The notes: generated by a model not told the origin, from the letters alone. A stretch of 64,000 nt of DNA from Megalonaias nervosa (GCA_016617855.1 JAECUM010004928.1:60669-124668); one strand, 5' to 3'. Shown: positions 1-13,320, counted from the stretch's first letter. A program made the numbers and translations.

Positions 1-3000
1 TCTGAAAATGGCAGTCTTTTTTTTCATCACTGTAGAGCAACAACTGTTTAAAATATATGTAAGAGCAAACATGCCAACCCTTCTGAGAAGTATTAAGCGT
101 AGCTATTGCCATTATAAGTGGCAAACAAGCATAATTTGGGTGTAAAAGTGGAATCTATATATATATATGTCAAAAATACAGCACATATGAAAAAGATGCA
201 TTAATTTTTGCTACTAACATGGTTCTGCTACTAGTCAAAATTCTTGTCACAAAGGGCAAAATCCACATGGATTAGAACCAGAATATACACTGACAAATTT
301 GTTTTCAGCACCCACTATAACTAGTCTACATGTGTAATTTTTGCTGAATGATCATGAACTGGAATTCTGCAATGAGCATGATAATGTGTTTTGAGTACTG
401 CAGTACATTACTCACATATTCTTTTTTTAAAGTTTGTAAAGTTGCATTGATTTATCCTATTTTTTATCTGACATGTTCTGAAGTTTGAAAAAATCCATCT
501 GCTCCATTATATAACATCCACAACTCATACCGTAAAGCGTTTCCAGAAACCTGTCTGTTTTCTTAGAAATGGGTCATATTCAGTTGCTATAAATAAACAG
601 CAAATAAGGAAAGTACTCTTATACTATTCTTACTCAGCAGTCTTCTTTTTAAAATATTCTCAAATTTATAGGAGTAGAATTAAAGAAATGACAATAAAAG
701 TGACAAAAACAACTTTTCATTTATTTAGTTTTATTTTATTTTCTCATGTACCAAAAAAAGGGTTATCCTTATACAGGCATGTGTTTTTTGGTGGAAAAAA
801 GTGTAATGACTATGCCCAAAGCGTAATGACAACGCCCAAAGCATAATGACTATGCCCAAAAGCATAATGACAACGCCCAAAGCGTAATGACTATGCCTAA
901 AGCATAATGACTACACCCAAAGCGTAATGACAATGCCCAAAGCATAATGGTTGGCATGTATGTAAGTACATAAATAAAAGTCTTTGACAACGATGTCCAA
1001 GTCATGGAAACTAAATTAATTGGAAAAAAATGGTTTCCAAAAACTGTCCAAAAAGAAGCAGAAAATATGGTAAATCAAATTTCTACTACCCTTTCATACC
1101 ATGGAAAAATTTTCCTGATAAAATTTTTCACCAACACCAAAACAATGAACAACATGGCACTTTATAAAACTGCAAATAGGTAAACATAAAAAAGAGAAAA
1201 TATCATAGATGCATAAATTGTGTAAGTATTGGAAAGCTTCATTTCTGTCAAATATCAAAAGGAAATGCTATTATCTTAATCAGAGTAACTTTAAGAATTC
1301 CACATCAGCATCACTTCCATAAATGTATCAGGGAGAGGTGATATTTCTTGGCATAAATTTATGTAAATTTAAGTGGGCTGCAATCTTATAAGGAATGAAG
1401 GACATTTCCATGGATGAATTTCAAACTAAATGTTGAAAACTAAATAGATTTCTGGTTATTAATGATGTCCATAAAAATTAATCCAAAGGACCGATCATCC
1501 TAAGTCCAACATCGCGAAGACAAATAAATGAAAAACATCTATACCCTCCCTTCCTACTACTTAATGTTTATTTCACATGGTAGAGTACAAAATGATCTTA
1601 TGTTCTTCATGAGGATAAAGGTTACAGCTAATCTAACATCTTTCCAACTTAAATAAAGTGGCACTTTCAAAGAACATTTGCCAGTAACCAATATTCTTCA
1701 CAAAGAACATATTCATTCCACTAATTATTTACAGCTTTTCAAAAAATAAACCAAAAGTGTTCTCAGTATCAGATGGCAGAAATAAAGTGCTCTGCAAATT
1801 GGGGTACCTTGCCTGAGCTTGCAAACACAGGCAGCAAAACATTTATCCAAACCTTAACTTAGTGTCATCCTCATGTCTAGCTTGAATTTACACAAAACCA
1901 AATAAGAAAAAAAAATTTCAGAATCAATTCATCTTCTCTCTGGCTACAATACAGCATCACTTTTTATAAATAACATAATATCTGTGCATCACACAAAATG
2001 TGTATAGAAGGCTGCAGGTACCATGTTGCAAAACCTTAGATTAAAAATATGTTGTATATAAGAGTCTGGGTTCCTCAAGCAACAAAAAAAATTCTCAAGC
2101 TTCCAAACATTACTAGGTATTTTTAAGCAGGCATCAGGATTCCTATTCTTGGCGGCAGACCAAACTATAACAGAGCCCTAGATAAGCACTGTAGTTTTGC
2201 ATTTTACGCTAACAAATTGACATAAAGTGAATGAAGACACTTTTTCAGGCATTCAAATTATGCTATACAATTTCCAAAAGTTTTATGATGGCACGTTCAA
2301 TCAGTACAAACTATGCTCCCTCTAGAAGTTCCAGATATCTTCTGTTTTAAATAACTTCGTAGAAGCTGCCAGGAATTTTCAGGGAGGTCCACCCACATCT
2401 ACCTACAAAAGGGGTGGGGAACATGGGGGGGGGACAATGCTGAGAGCCAATGGTTGACAACATTATTATGTGCTATATGCACACCGAATTTACAACTGGC
2501 ATTTTATGACTTTATATCACTTCTTTGACAACAAATATATTTTAAATATCTGCATACCTAATTTAGTTTGCTGAGCTGGTAAATATTCTTTTCTGTTTTT
2601 TATCATTCAACTTCTTCAAAGCCTCTGAATGAGAAAAATGGTCATATGACTCCCTTGTATCTTACTACTCATCACTTTATTCACAGTTTCTGATGTTATG
2701 AACTGTGAATTCTGCTTTGTGAATTAAATCCCCTCCCACAATCTGCTGTTTGTAATGGGAGAATCACTTCAATTTTGGCCAATTTAAACAAATTTGGGAA
2801 CTGGTTTTTATGATATTCGAACATATTTTTCCACAACTCAATCATAATAGTTCTGTTGAAGGATCATATTTGTTGCAAGCCTGTACTTAGCCCAGGTTGC
2901 AGACTTTTAAGAACATAGGTTAACCTGTGCGAATGGATTATCTTTCTTATATTCTGCAGAGAACACATAAGATCCCTCCTTTTCTGGCTCTTTCCTTAAC

Positions 3001-3887
3001 CAGTTGTAAGTAACCAACTACATGTCTTGGAATTCAGTTCCTTTTCTTCTCTTTTACTCAGTCTCTGGTTCCATGTACTGTAGATGAGGTGACTATTTCC
3101 ATGTCATCATTTTATGACGTCTTCAGTTCACTGGAATCTGAGCGCTTTCCTCTTGCTCTATAGTATCAACCATAGCAGATTATCTTACCATAAATAAATT
3201 GGTTATCTTCCATTTCGACGAATAAAACTTGCTGCTTGTTATGCTCTATACAATTCTGTTACAGCTGATCAACAGATGAATTTGTTATACCTTCTAGAAG
3301 ACAATTAAATCAGAACTCCTGGATAGCTTCTGCAAAAACCACAGCTGATCTCAATCATCAGATGCTTGTATTCAAACACTAAATCTGCCTTGGTATAGCT
3401 TCACTGAGAACACCAGCAAAATGGACAAACAAGACTTAATTTGACAATCCTGCAGCCTGGCAGAATCTCTGTCATTGAAGACTGTCTGAACAATTGCTTA
3501 GATAGAGCCATATAATTGAACACACCTCATATTCATCTTGATCACTGAGCCATGTAACATATGCAAAATAGCATTATCAACATCTTGATTAAGACATAAT
3601 CTGGAATAGTATGTTTGTTTTTCATGTTCGTAAATTACTGCAATCGATTATAAAGAAACTTAATTAGTTCCAATCCTGGGAGTAAAATCTTATCTAAGGC
3701 TCTGTAGGACTATTAATATTACCTGTAAACCGTGCCACAAGTTGCCCTTCCTGCATTAACTTAATCTTTGCCACCAAATAAAGTGAAAACTACATTTCCA
3801 TATTTGTTAATGCATGTGAGGCAAATAAGGAAAGCCAATCATTTTATTATCATTCAGTAGTATTTTCTGCAAGCTTCTGCCACCTAC
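1..3887 (-). other. probable intron downstream of the last R3HDM-like exon found
   Basis: AT-rich sequence without a convincing exon in either strand. It contains the 20-bp minisatellite at 801-950 and a short poly(G) run near 2425. An acceptor-like TTTTGTAG near 2415 (minus) opens only a short frame that stops quickly and lacks family resemblance. The remaining exons of the gene probably lie below position 1. Confidence 0.5.
801..950 (+). repeat. 20-bp minisatellite, about 7.5 units
   Basis: Repeats of GCATAATGACAATGCCCAAA with C/T and A/G variants in successive units, starting at 801, 821, 841, 862, 882, 902, 922 and 942. The last unit runs into TAATGGTTGGCA. A single related copy is at 8500-8533. 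Confidence 0.95.
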
Positions 3888-4054
3888 CTGCTTTGGAAAG
3901 GCTGGACCCTCTCAATGGTGCTTTGATATAACTTTGCGTAAAATTTCCAGTCCCTCCAAAACTATTGGCCTTAGGCATGATAATTTTCTTTGGACCTGAA
4001 GAATCCGGATTGTAACTGGACTCTAAACTGTATGGTCGTTGAATTTTCTTGCCC
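3888..4054 (-). CDS. R3HDM: R3HDM-like gene, post-SUZ exon (KANSFGG motif), most downstream exon found
   Basis: A 167-bp exon (acceptor CATTTTAG, donor GCAG|GTAGGT). It encodes GKKIQRPYSLESSYNPDSSG, then PKKIIMPKANSFGGTGNF and APLRGSSLSKA. The family equivalent reads RPWSSTDSD...RPPVTKASSFSGISIL, so RPYS, the Asp/Ser segment and KANSFGG align in order. The exon begins with one base completing Gly and ends in phase 1. The Gln/Pro-rich C-terminal half seen in vertebrate orthologues should follow at lower coordinates, and I could not identify it in 1-3887. Confidence 0.85.
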
Positions 4055-6420
4055 CTAAAATGGTAATAATACAGGAATGTACACCTTTGTCTGCAACAAG
4101 ATGTGTTCATTGTGGTCCTGCCATTAATTTTCAATACTAATTCTCAAAAATGAAATAATGGGCATCAAATCTTTAAAAAAAAAAAAAAAAAAGAGGCACA
4201 TAATTCTCAATATCTGGATTGCTATAAACCTTTTGACCTTGATCACAAGGTCAAACAAGTGAGCAATTGTATTGCAGAATCCATCATCTTTCTTTCGTAA
4301 GACATGCCAAGTAAAAGCTGCTGTTAGACATTTATCCTAGAATTATAGAAATATAAGCAAATAAAAAATTTTAACCAAAACCAAAACACATTGTGACTGT
4401 GACCCTGACCCCAAGGTCTACTGAACAGTCACTGCTATGTCTCATTTAATGTGGGCATCAAAAGTCTTAGAATACTTTCATCACTACAAGAAAAGTGATA
4501 CAGATAAAAGCAGGCAAGACTTTAATATTAAGCTCATGACTTACAAGTATTTATATAGAGACCATATAGTGTTCACTGTGTGCAGACGTTTTTTCAGTGT
4601 ATACAGCAAGTGTTTAAGCCTTCTTGATTCTAGACAGAGAACAAGGGAGTGTTTGAGCCCATTCAATTCCAGACTGAGTATGAGGGAAGTGTTTAAATCC
4701 AGTCAATACTAAACAAGTGTTTCAGCCCATCTGATAAACACCTTTTTTAAACACAGAGGCCAAAGTGGGCTTGATAAAATTGAGAAATGTAAGCTTGTAA
4801 ATGCAAATCCATGTATATAGTGAAATGGAAAGAATAGTATGGAGTACTCAGCTGCCATGTCGTCTATCAGGCCTAGGAAAATGTAAGTGTTTCTATTTTC
4901 ATCCTAAATACATAACTGGATTGGTTAGTCAGAAGAAATTTTTTTACTCCTTTTCCCCCATGGTCACATGACCCAATGTTAAATTTTTTTCCCATGGTTA
5001 CATGACCCAAATTTAAACTCATTTTATCTGCATGGTTGCATGATCCAGTTTTATTCCTTTAAGGAAAGACTTCATCAGTACATGACATTTTATCATACTA
5101 CTTGAATAATTAGCATGTCTGATGTAACTTCCCATAACTCTGCATCGAACACGAAAGCAAACAAGCAAGACAAGGCAGCCATTAGTGAAATACCTTTTTA
5201 AGTCTATGTCCAGTTGGTGCTAAATGTGGGAATTAGCGTGATCTCTACTAGTTACAAAAATGAGATCTGGAAATTTTTAAAATATTTTTTATTTAGTTTT
5301 ATGGTTGAAAATATCTGGATTGGTGCCAAGGGTAATAACAGTAATTAAATTTGGAATATATTCTGAAAAAAGCATACTGAGTTATTGCTTTTTATTTTTC
5401 ATCAAGGCAAACAATACCAAACATAAAAAACATATTTAATATATGAAATTTCGCAACATACTGAAGATACATATGACCTAAAAACAACAATTTAGGTATT
5501 TTAATACTAAAGTAACAATATACTATTTTAAGGTGTTGGTGACTTTTAAGTTATGTTTGAGTTTTGTGGTATTTATTGTGCATCAGAAATACACAAAGAA
5601 CAGCAAGATGGTTTTCAAGCTTAACACAACCAATGAATTCCAAAAATTATATAGAATATTAGTTCCGTTACGACTTTCCATTTTTTAAAATTTGTCATAT
5701 TTTCATTTTATATATTTTATTTAAGTAATTACTAATTATTAATACCCAATTAATTTATAATCCCATATTCCAAATTTTACTGAAATTGAATCAAAAAAAG
5801 CAGGTTAACAAGCATCTGTTGAAGGACCTCCAATGCAACACCACACCACAAGCTCATCTGGCCATTTTGCCATGTGAGCTAAAAAAACAACAACGAAAAA
5901 CCCCTCTAAAAGCAGGATATACAATTCCAATGTTCAAGTGTGGTCTACACAAAGAAAAAGGAATACCTCACAAAAGCAAAAATGAACAGTCATGTACAAA
6001 TACACTCTGCCAGTACATGCAATATTAGTCAGTTTTATTCCATTAAAATTTACTTGAGGATTAAGCACCCAAGCTAACCTTTTATCTATATAGGTTCAGA
6101 TATACCAAGTAAATAACATAAAAATTTACCAGCATCCTTAGTTTTTCGTCTTCTTCTTTCATGTGGTTAAAGATGACTTATAAGCACTTAGGGTTTTAAT
6201 GGAATAAGCTCTTGATAGAAAAAAAAAAAGTTTTTTTTTACATTTCTCCAATCTTACCCAATTCCTTACATTAGGTACTTCTTACCCAATTCTTACATTA
6301 GGCACTTCTTACCCAATTCCTACATTAGACACTTCTTACCCAATTCCTACATTAGGCACTTCCTACCCAATTCTTCCATTGGGCAATTCTTACCCAATTC
6401 TTACATGAGGTGCATCTTAC
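4055..6420 (-). other. intron sequence with short degenerate repeats
   Basis: No exon recognised. A poly(A) run lies near 4173-4191. Degenerate ~50-bp repeats with AGTGTTTNAGCCC lie at about 4605-4740. Three ~44-bp units with CCATGGTTACATGACCCAA lie at about 4955-5052. The donor-like array at 6240-6420 is listed separately. Confidence 0.6.
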
Positions 6421-6440
6421 CCAATTCCTACATTAGGCGC
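6240..6440 (-). repeat. 25-27-bp minisatellite carrying repeated splice-donor-like sequences
   Basis: On the minus strand about eight units contain CCTAATGTAGGAATTGGGTA followed by AGA. The first unit is the end of the candidate exon at 6421-6467, so the consensus donor GG|GTAAGA recurs in most units at about 25-bp spacing. One unit has GTAGGA instead. Copies differ at only a few positions. Confidence 0.92.
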
Positions 6441-6467
6441 ATCTTCTCGTGAATATCCTGTTGGTTG
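6421..6467 (-). CDS. R3HDM: R3HDM-like gene, candidate 47-bp microexon beside a donor-site repeat
   Basis: A 47-bp candidate exon with a strong acceptor (TTCTTTTTCAG) and consensus donor ATTGG|GTAAGA. It encodes QPTGYSREDAPNVGI plus two bases of a Gly codon. It enters in phase 0 and leaves in phase 2, matching the exons on either side exactly. I do not recognise the peptide in vertebrate orthologues, so support is structural. The last bases of the exon and its donor form the first unit of a tandem array (6240-6440), which makes the true donor ambiguous. It could instead be intronic, but the preceding exon would then have to join the next in the wrong phase unless another exon exists. Confidence 0.55.
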
Positions 6468-8884
6468 CTGAAAAAGAAGATATAAATGGAATGGTTTAAA
6501 TGATTCTGCCTTCAACAGACCAGAATGTAATCAATTAGATAAAACAGTATTCTCATATAAATGAAAGGGTTTGATTGACTCTGCATTAGATATACCACAT
6601 TGAACTAGATGAAATACTGTATGATGAAAGATGGTATCGATACATACTACTACCTATCAATCGTTTTTAAAACCCATGTTATATCAACTGCCAGTGCCAT
6701 TTTCCTTCAAGGTTTACGATAACAGATAATGTGTTTTTCTGGTTATTTTCCTTGTTTGGGGAAATAAAATTGACGAATTTTGTATATCCAAAATGCGAGT
6801 GTGAAGCTTACAGACATGTCCATCTTTCATGGGTGGATGATGTCAATGCACACCCGTGGCAAGAACTCTAGTAGTCCCTCCAGAATAGCTATTGTTACTG
6901 AAGCATTACAGTTCATTTAACAAATTCACCATCTTCCTAGAAGTTGACCTATCACCAGAGCAGATATAATCATGCATCTACATAGTACCTTATAGAGAAT
7001 CACAAGTATTTGATGTTAAGACTTTACCTATGTTAAGAAGTCTAAATTTTTAGTGCATACCCATGATTTCATGAGAAACGGTCATCAAATGCTTAAGTTA
7101 TGAATTTGTGTATGACATATAGTGGCAATCTGATACCTGACGGACATAAGCTTAACAGTCTGTCACTGACAATGTTCCTGTAAATCACATCATGCTTAAT
7201 GCTCATACCAATGATAGTACAGATTGTTAGTCCACAGATATTGTCATGTGTTTGGGTTTGAGGGACATACTTCTAGAAATATAATATTTACAGCCAAAAC
7301 AATGCTCTTTGCCTTCTCAAGGAGTATAAGTTCTTGTCCAAGCTTTTATTTATATTGTGAACATCAGTTATTACAAAAACCACACAACAAATTATTGTTA
7401 TTTAATAATGCAATGCAGTATTCTGAGAAAACAAAATAAATTTCACAACCAGTCCAATCTATCTCGAGTTAGGGCCAAGTAGAGAAGAGAAAGATTTTGT
7501 ACTGAAACAATATGATCAGTACGATACTGATATGAAATGCAATATGGTAGTGTACCAAGGCATTTGTTACATCAATATCGTAGTGTATAAATGCATACTG
7601 TAACACCAATGCATATCATTACACTTATATGTTAGTGTACACTGCACATCATTACACCACTAGTAGTCATGACGTAAATGCAAAAATATAACAAACTTTT
7701 ATAAATAATGTACCTAGTCCCCTTGTAGGGTAGGTGCTATGACACCCATTACAAACTGTTTCTTAAGATCAAGAAAGAAAGAATAGTTGAAATGCAGTGA
7801 GTCTGTAAATATGTATATAGTCTAAATGTCTGGGTGCCAACACTGGGGATAGCACAACTCTCCCAAACTTTATAGAGGCATGCTAAAGAGTTCATGGCAC
7901 CAGTTTCAATATCATATGATACAAGTTGCTGCTGAAAGAACAAAGGCAGATCTTGCCCTAGAAACTGATCTAACTCGAATTAAGAGGTAACCAGTGTTCT
8001 GCAGAACCTGTGTTCTTGTGGTGATTAAGGCTGCAATGTACATGGTTAACAACAATCAAAACAATGGTTTTTAAACAGAACAAGTTGTAGTTGAATCTTT
8101 CCCCCACATCTATCAATTTGGCTTGCAGAACGGCTGACTGACATATAATGTGCACAACATTTCTGGTTCAACCCGAAAATGTTTCATTTGCTGCACGACT
8201 TTTACTTTTTACAGGTTTTAGTATATGCAAGATAAATAATTCTTGAATATATCCAACAATCTAGGTAATACATAACTATTATGATCATCATGATACTGTT
8301 CCCTACTACTACATGCATGTATATAATGAAAAGGGAGGTAGATATATGCAACTGGCTGTACTGTGTGAACAGTCATTCCAGCAACGCTTTATTTAAAAAA
8401 ACTGAGATAAAATTTGGCTAGTTTTTAAAATTTTATTTTGGACAATCACCTAAAAGCATTATCCATACAGACATACAAAGAATTCAGTGCTTAAAATCAA
8501 AATGACAACACCAAAATCATAATGGTTGGCAATATGTTTTATGAACAACTGGTGATGGGGTAATTTTCCAATATTTTTCTATGCAAAGACCATTCTTGGG
8601 GATAGACACTAAACTATGAGAAGAACAAAACAAAGCATGCCAACCCTATTATTTTAAAGCAATTTTGTATTGTTTCAATCCTTAGCGATACAAAATTAAA
8701 CTATTTTTCTAAAAAGTTAAACTATCCCTGCAACAGTGTCAGAACTAAAGTAAATGCAAACATTTTACAACAACAATTACACCAACAACAAAGATAATGC
8801 AACTGGAAATGTGATATTCATGTCTTGCCTTTTATTCACAAGCAAGATGAACACCAGAATTAAAACAAAATTGCAGATCTGTAC

Positions 8885-9001
8885 CTCCTCCTCTTCTTCT
8901 TCTGTGAATATTCTGGACCTGGCCTCTTCATACTTTTGTTGTCTCTCCTCCAAGGATTTGGCCCTTGTCATGGCTAAGGACTCCTTGCTTAGTCCTTTTG
9001 A
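8885..9001 (-). CDS. R3HDM: R3HDM-like gene, SUZ-type motif exon
   Basis: A 117-bp exon of exactly 39 codons (acceptor TTTTTTTAG, donor GAG|GTACAG). It encodes KGLSKESLAMTRAKSLEERQ followed by QKYEEARSRIFTEEEEEE. KSLEERQQKYEEARSRIF matches the family KSIEEREEEYQRARERIF, the SUZ-like RNA-binding motif after the R3H domain. The acidic run EEEEEE closes the exon where vertebrate proteins have SQDS or similar. The donor GTACAG is weaker than the others, so the exact end is slightly uncertain; reading on would add Val-Gln-Ile. Confidence 0.92.
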
Positions 9002-9319
9002 CTAAAAAAATTATGTCCTGATCTAGGTCAATGATTATAAACAAGGACAATGTTTATTCAGATTTCATATTTACAGATGAATACAAATTTTTGCTGATTT
9101 CATGACTACTACAAATGCAATGTAATTCAAGGCCCAATGAAAAATAATTTCTTCACTACCCTCATCCACTAAAGTATCAACAAATACAATCTCTTGCAAA
9201 AGCACAAAAATGTACACAAAGTAAATAATACCTATATCCTGTTGAGCATTTAATCAAAGCACTATCAACCAAAAACTAATGCTGACCATAATAAACAGTG
9301 CCTCTGGAAAAGTGACTAT

Positions 9320-9850
9320 AGAAGTCTCATTTCCCACTAATGAGGGCTTGACACAATGTCTCTTTTCTCATTTATGCAGGCTTAACACAATGTCAAATTG
9401 CCCATTAATGCAAGCTCAACAGAATATCTCATTTCTCATTAATGCGTGCTTGACACAATGTCTCATTTTTCCTTAATGCATGCTTGATACAATGTTACAT
9501 TTCTGACACGATGTCTCAGTCATCATTAATAAAACTGACACAATGTCTCATTTCTCAATAATGCAGGCTTGACACAATGTTTCATTTCTGACAATATCTC
9601 ATTTCTCATTAATGTGGGCATGACATGATGTCTCATTTCTCATTAATGTAGGCTTGACATGTCTCATTTCTCATTAATGAGAGCTTGACACAATGTCTCA
9701 TTTCTCAATAATATAGGCTTGACACAATGTTTCATTTCTGACACAATATCTCATTTCTCATTAAGGTGGGCATGACAAGATGCCTCATTTCTCATTAATG
9801 TGACCAAGACACTATGTATCATTTCTCACAAATGCAGGCTTGACATTATA
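9320..9850 (+). repeat. ~34-bp minisatellite, about 14-15 units
   Basis: Units contain GCTTGACACAATGTCTCATT followed by TCTCATTAATGCAG. Several units are truncated or internally fused. It lies in the R3HDM-like intron between the exons at 8885-9001 and 11403-11496. Confidence 0.93.
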
Positions 9851-9959
9851 TCATAATTTATATTAAAAGGTCAATATGACATTAACTGGTAGGACTGGTT
9901 TGACCAAACAACATCAAGTATCAGACTTTCATACAAAACTTTAACATTGCTGACTATAG

Positions 9960-10310
9960 CACTTTTAGCAGGTGAGACAGGTGCAACCAACTTTGTGCAT
10001 ATCAGTGAGTAGGTGAGACAGGCAGAAGGAACTCCTCGCATATCAACATATAAGGCTTGAATAGGTAAGATAAGCTGGAGGAACTCCTTGCATATCAGAG
10101 TAGGTGAGACAAGCAAGAGGATCTCCTCAGATATCAGTGAATAAGCTTGAGGAGATGAGACAGTCAGGAGGACCTCCTTGCATATCAACATATAAAGTTA
10201 AAAAAGTGAGACAGGTTAAATTTTTTACCAGTGTAATATTATCCAATTTTAAGCTGGTTAAACATGCTTTCTGCTTAAGTAGAAGAGACAGGCAGGACAA
10301 GAATTTCTAA
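9960..10310 (+). repeat. ~52-56-bp degenerate tandem repeat
   Basis: Five or six diverged units share GTGAGACAGGCAG, GGAACTCCTTGCATATCA and an ACATATAAG junction. Isolated related fragments (AGCAGGTGAGACAG) recur at about 10636. It follows directly on the 34-bp array. Confidence 0.85.
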
Positions 10311-11402
10311 CACATGCATTTGCAATCTACAGCCCACGACCTGGTATTATCAACTTTTTCACATGAGATGGCCTTAAAATTCACTTATCGAGCACACACA
10401 CTGGAGAAAGATATAAATATCTGTCCTAGCATATCAGTACCATAAAAATATCATTACTTGCTTCAGCAGGCAAGACATGACATGAACTCCATGAGGGGGA
10501 GCGGGGAAATAAAAGTCTGTAGACCCATGGTAATATCACCCAAAGTTTTAGTTGAATGCAGTCACTAATGGTGATGTCATGTGACTTTTAAAAATTTTAA
10601 TGCAATACTTTAACAATTTGTTCTCCATGATGCTTAAGCAGGTGAGACAGACAAAAGAAATGCCAAGCAAATCATGGGATAAGTTTTATACTTATGTTGA
10701 TATCATCATTCCACTTCAATAGAGCAAAGAAGAAGAACTTGAACACTGTTGATGTCAGTGCTGTCACAACCAGAACAGTGATTTCTGTTTTTTGTTTTCC
10801 CTTTGCAATTACATTACACTACACTTACATTACTGAGCTATTTGCCAAGATATTACTTAAAAATTAATACATACAATCTCTTTTAATGTCCTAGTAGAAA
10901 ATTCCTAGTCAACATCAGTTACTTCCCTTTGTAATTCCAAGGCCATATTTCACTTAAATTACAACTACTGCAAATATATTGCTTAAAAATTAATGTAACG
11001 ATCCATTTTAAAGCATACAGATATGTTTACTATTTCTTCATATGTCCAAATGACTTTAAAATGATGCAATCAATCACAAATGAAATCAAAACGTCAAGAA
11101 ATACACAGTGACTGATGTCCCTACCTATATAATGCATCTAAAGGGAGACACATTCAAAGTCAAACTGTTGTCATCACTGTTAAATTTTGACAGAAAATAT
11201 TCAAAATCAATCTTGGCATACATAAAACCCCATTTTGTATAATCATCAAGCTTTCCAAAAATTTCTAAGCTGAAACAAAATTTGGAATGATCAAGCTGGG
11301 ACAGAATGGACATCACATGGAAAACATTAATTGCCTTAAACATATATGACATGGGCATAACAGCGTTAAACAAGTATCTATTTCTACTGTCTATATGCTA
11401 AC

Positions 11403-11496
11403 CTCTCGTTCTTCAAGACTTCTTCCACCCCTTTTTAAAACCATCTTTGGTTTGGCATCACTGGTGTACACATTGTCCACAAAGCTAAACTCTGGT
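11403..11496 (-). CDS. R3HDM: R3HDM-like gene, exon completing the R3H/SUZ transition
   Basis: A 94-bp exon (acceptor ATTGTAG, donor GAG|GTTAGC) encoding PEFSFVDNVYTSDAKPKMVL then KRGGRSLEERE. The family equivalent is IPEQRF, a variable loop, then FILKRD; KPKMVLKR is the C-terminal strand of the R3H fold. It starts one base into a codon and ends on a codon boundary, matching both neighbours. SLEERE is an early copy of the SxEEREEEY motif found again in the next exon. Confidence 0.93.
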
Positions 11497-12519
11497 CTAC
11501 AATAAAAATATAAAAATAATTACTAAAGAACAGAAATTATGTTAAATAACGGCAAAATGGCAAGTGCCCTGGTGAAGATTATTGTGACTTTTCAATTATG
11601 CAGAGTATGGAAGTAACTAAATACAATTTTTTTATGAATTGTCTGAGCAATGCTCCACACAGCTCGTACTCTGAATACACTATTGGAAGGCTGATTAGAC
11701 CCCAAGGTCATCAAAGCCTTAATATATCGACTTTGCACATTAATACATGAGTGTATTGACTGGATCCTTCCTTGTGTCTATTATCATAGCTTAAAATCAA
11801 AACAAAAAAAAGAGAAAATGAACCAGACTGTGCTTGCTTCCTCACTGTGCTATCTGTATATCGTCATGCATCATACATGCTACATTGTAACACTGTGCTT
11901 CATAACTGCATGTAAAAAATTCCTGACTTTTTCCTTCCATATACTTTGCAATTCTGTACTCAAGCCACTAGAGAAAAGACAGCAAACATGATCTCAATTG
12001 AGTGTGATGAAGTTATCTAAGTGAAAATTTTTTTACAAGTGGCATCTTCTCAGCAAAATTTACATAACTGTATTAGTAGTGCTATCCTAACCAAGGCAGG
12101 TAACCCACTGTCCAGATTATGTAAATTATCAGGACAAAACCAATGTTTTCTTATGCATCTCAATAATCATCTCTACTTTGTAGGACACAAAATTATATGC
12201 CAATGAAACAGTTCAACTTCTATTAATAAAAAGAAAAATAAATGAAGCTTTGTCTCTAAATATTTGGCAGGGCAAATCTGCATGAAAACTTTTTAGCAGA
12301 GTGGTAAATTCCTTATATTTGAGAAAGATCTGATGGCTTTTTAAACCTGATAGTGACATTTTTTATAGAAGGAATCTTACTGTCCAATGGTTGCAAATGC
12401 TTGCATTATTAATAAAATCACCACCAAAAGTTTCAAACTGCCATTCAGTAAACTAAGAGACAGAAAATCCTTATATGTGTAAAAACATTTCACCTAATTA
12501 AAAGTAATTGGTCAAAATT

Positions 12520-12610
12520 TTACATGCTGATGACTGGTTAATCATACCCAATCAAATATTGATTTACATGTTAATGACTGGTTAATCATAACCAATCAAA
12601 TATTGATTTT
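12520..12610 (+). repeat. two-copy 43-bp direct repeat
   Basis: Two nearly identical copies contain GACTGGTTAATCATAMCCAA and TCAAATATTGATTT. Intronic. Confidence 0.9.
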
Positions 12611-13320
12611 ATACTGCATAAGGCACTGGCAGATATGGGTCTATGCAGTTTGATAGTAGTAATCAGCTGAATAAACAGCACAGACCCTAATCAACTTGTG
12701 CATTATGTGGCAGTGGATCAAGGTCTGTACATAGCATGTATGGCATTTGTATACTTTTCATAAACAAGGTCATTTGTTAATGGTTGAGTTGTTTGTATCT
12801 CATGCACGTGGAATGGTTTACAGGCACATTTATCATCTACCCTGTTGACAGCACTTGGGATGTAATAAACAAGAAAAAGAACTGACTGACTGGAACATGT
12901 TATGCACATAGTTTACTTTTCCTGAAAGATTTTGAACCAAAAAGTCGAAGAATTCAAGACATGTACAGTAATTTATATTGCATACGGAAAATCATAATTG
13001 AATGTTTTGTTTCGTTGAATTTACTAATAAAGCTTCAATTATTGTGATTACTTCTAACACCATTAAAGAAAGCAGAAATATTACATCTAAGTTTAAATGG
13101 AATATAGCAACTGATTCAGAACATGTCTGATTTGCAAGAACTCTTAACTCAGCATTACTATTGTTGATAATACCACTAGCACAGGTCAAGTAATAGACAA
13201 GTCGTCTCATTCACAGTTGACACAAATGTAAGTTTGCTTTGGGATTTACTGAAAGATTGGATAACAGTCATAACTCTAATGATAATATCATTCATTTATC
13301 TATGAAAATAAAAATTCTTA

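Noticed and set aside
2375..2415. Acceptor-like TTTTGTAG followed by a short minus frame
   Set aside because: The frame stops after about 17 codons and does not resemble the Gln/Pro-rich C-terminus expected for the gene.
6130..6175. Possible minus-strand exon encoding HMKEEDEKLRML before GTAAAT
   Set aside because: There is no pyrimidine-rich acceptor, and the required entry phase does not match the preceding exon.
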